A DNA stretch of 9,750 nucleotides from a bacterium (GTDB taxonomy: Bacteria > ARS69): assembly GCA_025774865.1 (NCBI GenBank), contig JALGZO010000320.1, forward strand, positions 1 through 9,750. The letters run 5' to 3'. Below are positions 7,039 through 9,750 of this stretch, piece after piece; the first letter of the stretch is position 1; every line of letters begins with the position of its first letter. The translations under genes and the position numbers were made by a program. The notes below the pieces were generated by a model, which saw nothing but the letters and a program-made list of their open reading frames with translations, was not told the DNA's origin and did no database searches.

Positions 7039-7097
7039 TCTCCTTCCGGGCTCGCCGGCAAAGTGCACCTTTGAGTCCAACATCCCTGACGGAGAAT

Positions 7098-7135
7098 CCG
7101 GCGCGCGGCTGCCCACGGACGACGGGCGGCGCCGG
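7098..7135 (+). repeat. GC-rich stem-loop before the HTH gene
   Basis: CCGGCGC (7098-7104) pairs with GCGCCGG (7129-7135), and inner GCCC (7111-7114) pairs with GGGC (7124-7127) around a 9-base loop, with an unpaired bulge between. Only ttt follows, so it is a weak terminator candidate for the first HU gene. It ends 4 bases before the GGAG that serves the next gene and could instead limit its translation. Confidence 0.4.
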
Positions 7136-7150
7136 TTTGGAGTAGACCGC

Positions 7151-7336
7151 ATGAAGACCGAAATCATGGACATCGCCGAGGCGGCGTCCTACCTCAACAT
7201 CAAGAAGGGAACGCTCTACCGGCTGGCGAAGAACGGCAAGGTCCCGGCCACGAAGATCGGGGGCCAGTGGCGGTTCAAGCGCCAGCGCCTGGATGAGCTG
7301 TTCCGTCTCGCCGTGGAGATCCGGGCGAAGCGCTGA
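7151..7336 (+). CDS. Small excisionase-type (MerR-like) helix-turn-helix protein
   Basis: The product has 61 residues. It matches the short winged-helix 'excisionase family' DNA-binding domain (HTH_17): DIAEAASYLNIKKGTLYRLA (7-26) is the helix-turn-helix, and GKVPATKIGGQWRFKRQRLDE (29-49) is the wing with the characteristic P-x-x-K-x-G-x-x-WRF core. The protein is essentially this one domain, so it would act as a small DNA-binding regulator or architectural factor. ATG 7151 is taken as start, with GGAG at 7139-7142; an internal ATG at 7166 would leave the domain intact and cannot be excluded. Despite the family name, no integrase or phage gene is nearby, so a recombination role is not supported. 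It lies between two HU genes and may be read from the first HU promoter. Confidence 0.88.
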   Translation: MKTEIMDIAEAASYLNIKKGTLYRLAKNGKVPATKIGGQWRFKRQRLDELFRLAVEIRAKR

Positions 7337-7399
7337 GCCCGAGATCCCCACGAGCGCTGCCCTTCCCGCGTGCCTCGGCCGGAGACCCACTCCCCCGAA

Positions 7400-7433
7400 G
7401 GCTCTCCCGATCCGGGAGCCGGGAAAACCCTTT
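7400..7433 (+). terminator. Possible weak terminator after the HTH gene
   Basis: CTCCCG (7404-7409) pairs with CGGGAG (7413-7418) around atc; an alternative stem pairs GGCTC (7400-7404) with GAGCC (7416-7420). Next comes gggaaaaccc (7421-7430), which can form a second tiny hairpin followed by ttt. The T-run is short and overlaps the -35 of the next promoter, so function is uncertain. Confidence 0.35.
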
Positions 7434-7460
7434 GACAAGCGGCCGACCCGTTGATAGCTT
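7432..7460 (+). promoter_or_regulatory. Strong promoter of the second HU gene
   Basis: A perfect -35 TTGACA (7432-7437) lies 17 bases from TAGCTT (7455-7460), which is preceded by TTGA. Initiation near 7467 gives a leader of about 59 bases that begins with a hairpin. This is the best promoter match in the window. Confidence 0.85.
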
Positions 7461-7468
7461 GCGCGCGC

Positions 7469-7487
7469 TCCCGGGGCGATCCCGGGA
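7469..7487 (+). repeat. Hairpin at the 5' end of the second HU transcript
   Basis: TCCCGGG (7469-7475) pairs with CCCGGGA (7481-7487) over 7 bp around the loop gcgat. It falls within the first ~20 bases of the predicted transcript. Such 5'-terminal stems can protect mRNA from decay; each half is also palindromic, so a DNA operator is an alternative. Confidence 0.55.
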
Positions 7488-7525
7488 TGCCAAGAGTCTA
7501 GCCAGTGACGCTGTGGAGGAAGAAG

Positions 7526-7798
7526 ATGAACAAGGCTGAGCTCATTGAGGCTGTGGCAAAACACGCGAAGCTCACGAAGAAGGACGCCAGCAACGCCGTG
7601 AACGCCACGTTCCTCACCATCAAGAAAGAAACGAAAAAGACGAGCGGCATCTCGATCGTTGGCTTTGGTAGCTTCGCGTCCGTGAAGCGCAAAGGCCGCA
7701 AGGGTCGCAACCCGCGGACCGGCGAAGTCATCATGATCAAGCCCTCGAAGGGCGTGCGTTTCCGGCCTGGAAAGGCGTTCAAGGAGCAACTGCAGTAA
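7526..7798 (+). CDS. HU-family DNA-binding protein (second copy)
   Basis: The product has 90 residues, exactly the standard HU length. Features in order: MNKAELIEAVA and LTKKDASNAV (helical dimer body), VGFGSF (45-50), the arm with KRKGRKGRNPRTG (54-66, wedge proline P63) and the typical C-terminus RFRPGKAFKEQL. It is a histone-like DNA-bending protein of the nucleoid. The start is ATG 7526, which follows GGAGGA (7515-7520) at 6 bases from the core; a possible GTG at 7505 would add seven residues unknown in HU and place the ribosome site inside the gene. It is monocistronic, bounded by a strong promoter and a strong terminator, as expected for an abundant protein. This copy is closer to canonical HU than the first one. 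Confidence 0.96.
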   Translation: MNKAELIEAVAKHAKLTKKDASNAVNATFLTIKKETKKTSGISIVGFGSFASVKRKGRKGRNPRTGEVIMIKPSKGVRFRPGKAFKEQLQ

Positions 7799-7823
7799 CG
7801 CCCACCGCAGGCGACGGATTTCG

Positions 7824-7865
7824 AGAGGCAGGTCGTTCGCGTCCGACACGACCTGCCTCTTCCTT
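7824..7865 (+). terminator. Strong intrinsic terminator after the second HU gene
   Basis: Bases 7824-7836 (agaggcaggtcgt) pair perfectly with 7848-7860 over 13 bp around an 11-base loop, then ttccttt follows. It lies 25 bases after the HU stop. Confidence 0.92.
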
Positions 7866-7903
7866 TGGTGGGAACTTGCGCGCGTCTCTCGGGGTCTCAC
7901 GTC

Positions 7904-7922
7904 CGACCACCCACGGTGGTCG
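7904..7922 (+). repeat. Perfect inverted repeat upstream of the exported-protein gene
   Basis: CGACCACC (7904-7911) and GGTGGTCG (7915-7922) form an 8-bp perfect stem around cac. It ends 7 bases before the ribosome binding site GGGAG (7930-7934). It may be an operator or an mRNA structure affecting initiation. No clear promoter was recognised between the HU terminator and this point. Confidence 0.5.
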
Positions 7923-7939
7923 TTGACCTGGGAGTTCTG

Positions 7940-8779
7940 ATGGCTCGATTCACGATCGCGCTCCGGCCCACAATCGCGATCATCGTCCTGTCCCTCTCCG
8001 CCGCGGATGCATCGCTCGGCGACGCGCTCTCCGACCTCGCTCATGCCGTCGAGAAGTTTCGCGGGATCGGGCACGAAGGAATCACTTCGTACCGCGTCGA
8101 TTTGCGGATTCCGGACGAGGGGGAAGAGGAATCGATTCCCCTCGAGGAGATCTGGCAAAGCCCGCGCGATCTTGTCCTGCGGGCGGCCACACCGGAAACG
8201 CCCACGGCCATGGTACGTAGCCTCGCGCTCTATCTCGAACCTCTGTACGTGGCGCGGACGTCGCTCTTGGATGCCGATCTCGGCGCGCACGTGGAACATC
8301 TGCGGGAGAACACGGTCGTGGAAGCGGAGACGACGGCGACCGGCACCCGGATCGTCCTGCAGTTTCCCGACGATCCCGAGGCGACGCTGGAGACGTTTCG
8401 AGATGTCGCCCGGCTGGCCGCCGAGATAGACGGGCAGGGGAGGATGCGTCGGCTGGAGTTGGCCCTGCGCGAGGAAGAAGACCCGCTGACTCTCGAGTGC
8501 GAGTTCGATCCCGCCCACGAGCGCCCGCAGCCCGACCTGGCCGTGTGGACGCTGCCGAGTCGGGAACAAGTCCAGATCCGCACGATGTTCCGCGATGAGG
8601 GCGGACGATCGCTCCCGGCTTCGCGGTACGTCGTCTTCCCGAGCCGGTACGATCCCGGTGAACGGGAAGAGATCCTCGTGCACTACGGCGCCTACGTCAT
8701 CAACGCGGAGATCCCCGCCGATTTGCTCACCGATCCGGGCTCATTTCGCTATGACGTGAACGGCCTGGTCGCAAACTGA
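7940..8779 (+). CDS. Exported protein of unrecognised family
   Basis: The product has 279 residues. ATG 7940 is chosen because GGGAG (7930-7934) precedes it and because translation from there starts with a good Sec signal peptide (positive MARFTIALRP, hydrophobic IAIIVLSLS, probable cleavage after ADA at residue 24). The mature part is acidic, with alternating beta-like stretches such as YRVDLRI (51-57), LVLRAA (78-83), LALYLEPLYVA (95-105), RIVLQF (137-142), RRLELAL (170-176) and VQIRTMF (211-217), then VFPSRYDPGEREEILVHYGAYVIN (232-255). The pattern is vaguely like LolA/LolB-type periplasmic carriers, but no diagnostic motif is seen and I do not assign it. It has no cysteine lipobox. It lies 44 bases ahead of a membrane glycosyltransferase and is probably co-transcribed with it. 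Confidence 0.82.
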   Translation: MARFTIALRPTIAIIVLSLSAADASLGDALSDLAHAVEKFRGIGHEGITSYRVDLRIPDEGEEESIPLEEIWQSPRDLVLRAATPETPTAMVRSLALYLEPLYVARTSLLDADLGAHVEHLRENTVVEAETTATGTRIVLQFPDDPEATLETFRDVARLAAEIDGQGRMRRLELALREEEDPLTLECEFDPAHERPQPDLAVWTLPSREQVQIRTMFRDEGGRSLPASRYVVFPSRYDPGEREEILVHYGAYVINAEIPADLLTDPGSFRYDVNGLVAN

Positions 8780-8823
8780 GCTCGGTCGACTCCCCTCGGA
8801 ATTCGCGTGGGGCTGAGCCGTTC

Positions 8824-9750
8824 TTGCGTGCCGGCCTTCTGCCTTTGGGAATCGCTGCCTTCGCATTCCTGATCCGGATCCCCAACTTGCGGTGGGGTTT
8901 GCCGGAAGTGGAAGAAGAAGCTCTCCCGGTACGCAAAGCCTTCGACATGTGGGGCTGGGATCAGGGTCAACTGACGCTCGATCCGCAGACGGCCGGCTGG
9001 CCGTCCCTGTCGTTCTATGTGCACCTTGCGTTGCAGCATGCGCAGTATGTGATCGGCAAGATGACCGGTCGGTACGACGAACGGCTGGATTTCTTCGTGG
9101 AGCACGTCGACTTGGACACGCTCATGACGCCGGCCCGGTTCCTGAGCGTTGTCGTGGCCGTAGCCGTCGTCGTTGTCGGGGTCCGTCTCGCTCAGCGTCT
9201 CGTCGGGTGGCTCGGCGCCCTGACTACGGGCTTGGTCCTGTCCTTGAGTCCACTCCTGATCGAGCATTCCATCAAGGTCACTCCGGACATCTTTCTGACA
9301 CTGTTCTCGGCACTCGCGCTTGCTTGCTTCCTCGACGTTTACGAAAAGGGACGACTGCGAGACTACCTCTGGAGTGCTGTTTGGATCGCGCTCGGGGCGG
9401 CATCGAAATACACGCCCGTCCTTCTGGTTCCATGTTTGGTGGGTGCGCACCTTGCGCGGCAGTGGAACGACGGTCGTTGGCGGAGATTGTTCGATTGGCG
9501 TTTGCTCCTGGCCGGAGTGGTTTGCGGTGCTACGTTCTTCGCGGCGAGCCCGTTCACCATCCTGAACCGCCGCTCTCGGGTGGCCGACGGTGGTCTTGGG
9601 GCTTTCGGGAATGGTGCTCGCGGCGTGGCGCCGGCGAGGAGCCTGGCTTCTCGTCTTGCTCTCTTTCGTGTGCTACTACGTCGGATTGGGCGCGCTGCGC
9701 TCCCTCCATGCGCACTACATCCTGCCCGCGCTGCTCCCCGTGGCGTTGGG
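8824..9750 (+). CDS. GT39/PMT-like membrane glycosyltransferase, partial and apparently disrupted
   Basis: Integral-membrane glycosyltransferases of this type move a sugar from a polyprenyl-phosphate donor at the outer membrane face. Visible family features are the first membrane helix and RIPNLRWGLPEVEEEALP (18-35, acidic motif after the first helix), TAGWPSLSFY, ARFLSVVVAV (near 103), LSPLLIEHSIKVTPDIFLTL (acidic D155), AASKYTPVLL (K195) and FFAASPF (near 242). After ILN (codons ending 9567) the frame stays open to the window end, but its residues become arginine- and alanine-rich and unlike a membrane protein; the sensible continuation is in another frame. TTG 8824 is the most upstream usable start after the previous stop, with only a weak GGGG (8809-8812) before it, so the start is uncertain. 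The gene continues past the window. Confidence 0.72.
   Translation, partial: MRAGLLPLGIAAFAFLIRIPNLRWGLPEVEEEALPVRKAFDMWGWDQGQLTLDPQTAGWPSLSFYVHLALQHAQYVIGKMTGRYDERLDFFVEHVDLDTLMTPARFLSVVVAVAVVVVGVRLAQRLVGWLGALTTGLVLSLSPLLIEHSIKVTPDIFLTLFSALALACFLDVYEKGRLRDYLWSAVWIALGAASKYTPVLLVPCLVGAHLARQWNDGRWRRLFDWRLLLAGVVCGATFFAASPFTILNRRSRVADGGLGAFGNGARGVAPARSLASRLALFRVLLRRIGRAALPPCALHPARAAPRGVG
9566..9750 (+). pseudogene. Out-of-frame C-terminal part of the GT39-like gene
   Basis: In the +1 frame relative to the upstream part, reading opens after TGA 9563-9565 as TAALGWPTVVLGLSGMVLAA, then a basic WRRRG, a hydrophobic helix LLVLLSFVCYYVGLGAL and LHAHYILPALLPVAL. These are the expected late features of GT39-like proteins: a helix after 'LGWP', a basic loop, a helix, and an (R/H)Y-x-LP-x-LP motif. 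The intervening segment normally found between 'SPF..LN' and 'LGWP' is absent. This is a deletion with frameshift, or an assembly error. Confidence 0.6.

Noticed and set aside
7151-7336. Excisionase-like protein as a sign of a prophage or integrative element
   Set aside because: No integrase, attachment repeat, tRNA or phage gene is nearby; one-domain HTH proteins of this family are widespread in ordinary chromosomes.
7505-7525. GTG 7505 start for the second HU gene
   Set aside because: It would put the GGAGG inside the gene and add seven residues to a protein that is otherwise exactly 90 residues.
7865-7939. TTG 7865 start for the exported-protein gene
   Set aside because: It overlaps the HU terminator tail, has no ribosome site and would bury the signal peptide.
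9560-9580. Programmed ribosomal frameshift in the glycosyltransferase gene
   Set aside because: There is no slippery heptamer or downstream structure, and a segment appears to be missing as well as the frame changed.

Overview
The window is high-GC bacterial DNA in which every gene that can be supported lies on the + strand. Shine-Dalgarno sequences are strong (GGAGG-type), the intrinsic terminators are GC-rich, and sigma70-like promoters precede several genes. A secreted lamin-tail-domain protein and the short shared C-terminus 'SWGxIKxxY(x)R' on two neighbouring genes suggest a Gram-negative lineage of the FCB/Eisenbacteria kind. That placement is an inference from style only; no marker gene is present.

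Layout. (1) 1-44 is the last 13 codons of a gene ending in the C-terminal motif, followed by a UUCG-capped terminator. (2) 275-1663 encodes a secreted protein with two lamin-tail domains (LTD) and the same C-terminal motif, followed by another terminator. (3) 1785-6478 is a tight run of four genes: an M20 metallo-dipeptidase, a polytopic fusion of a phytol/dolichol-kinase-like domain with a DUF92 (VTE6-like) domain, an SLC13/DASS-type permease, and a UspA-like protein. The first three overlap stop-to-start. (4) 6633-7860 holds two different HU-family genes, each with its own promoter, separated by a 61-residue excisionase-type helix-turn-helix protein. The second HU gene ends at a perfect 13-bp terminator. 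(5) 7940-8779 encodes an exported protein of unrecognised family. It is followed after 44 bases by a GT39/PMT-like membrane glycosyltransferase that runs off the window and appears disrupted near 9563-9575.

How the genes may work together. The domain pairing in the kinase fusion predicts two sequential phosphorylations of an isoprenoid alcohol to the diphosphate. It sits in a translationally coupled operon with a dipeptidase and an anion-type permease, which suggests a salvage or scavenging unit, but no shared substrate can be read from the sequence. The two HU proteins and the HTH protein are probably nucleoid or regulatory housekeeping functions. No integrase, transposase, CRISPR array, tRNA or rRNA was seen. 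No gene-free stretch exceeds 300 bases; the longest are 45-274 and 6479-6753, which contain a terminator and promoters as listed.
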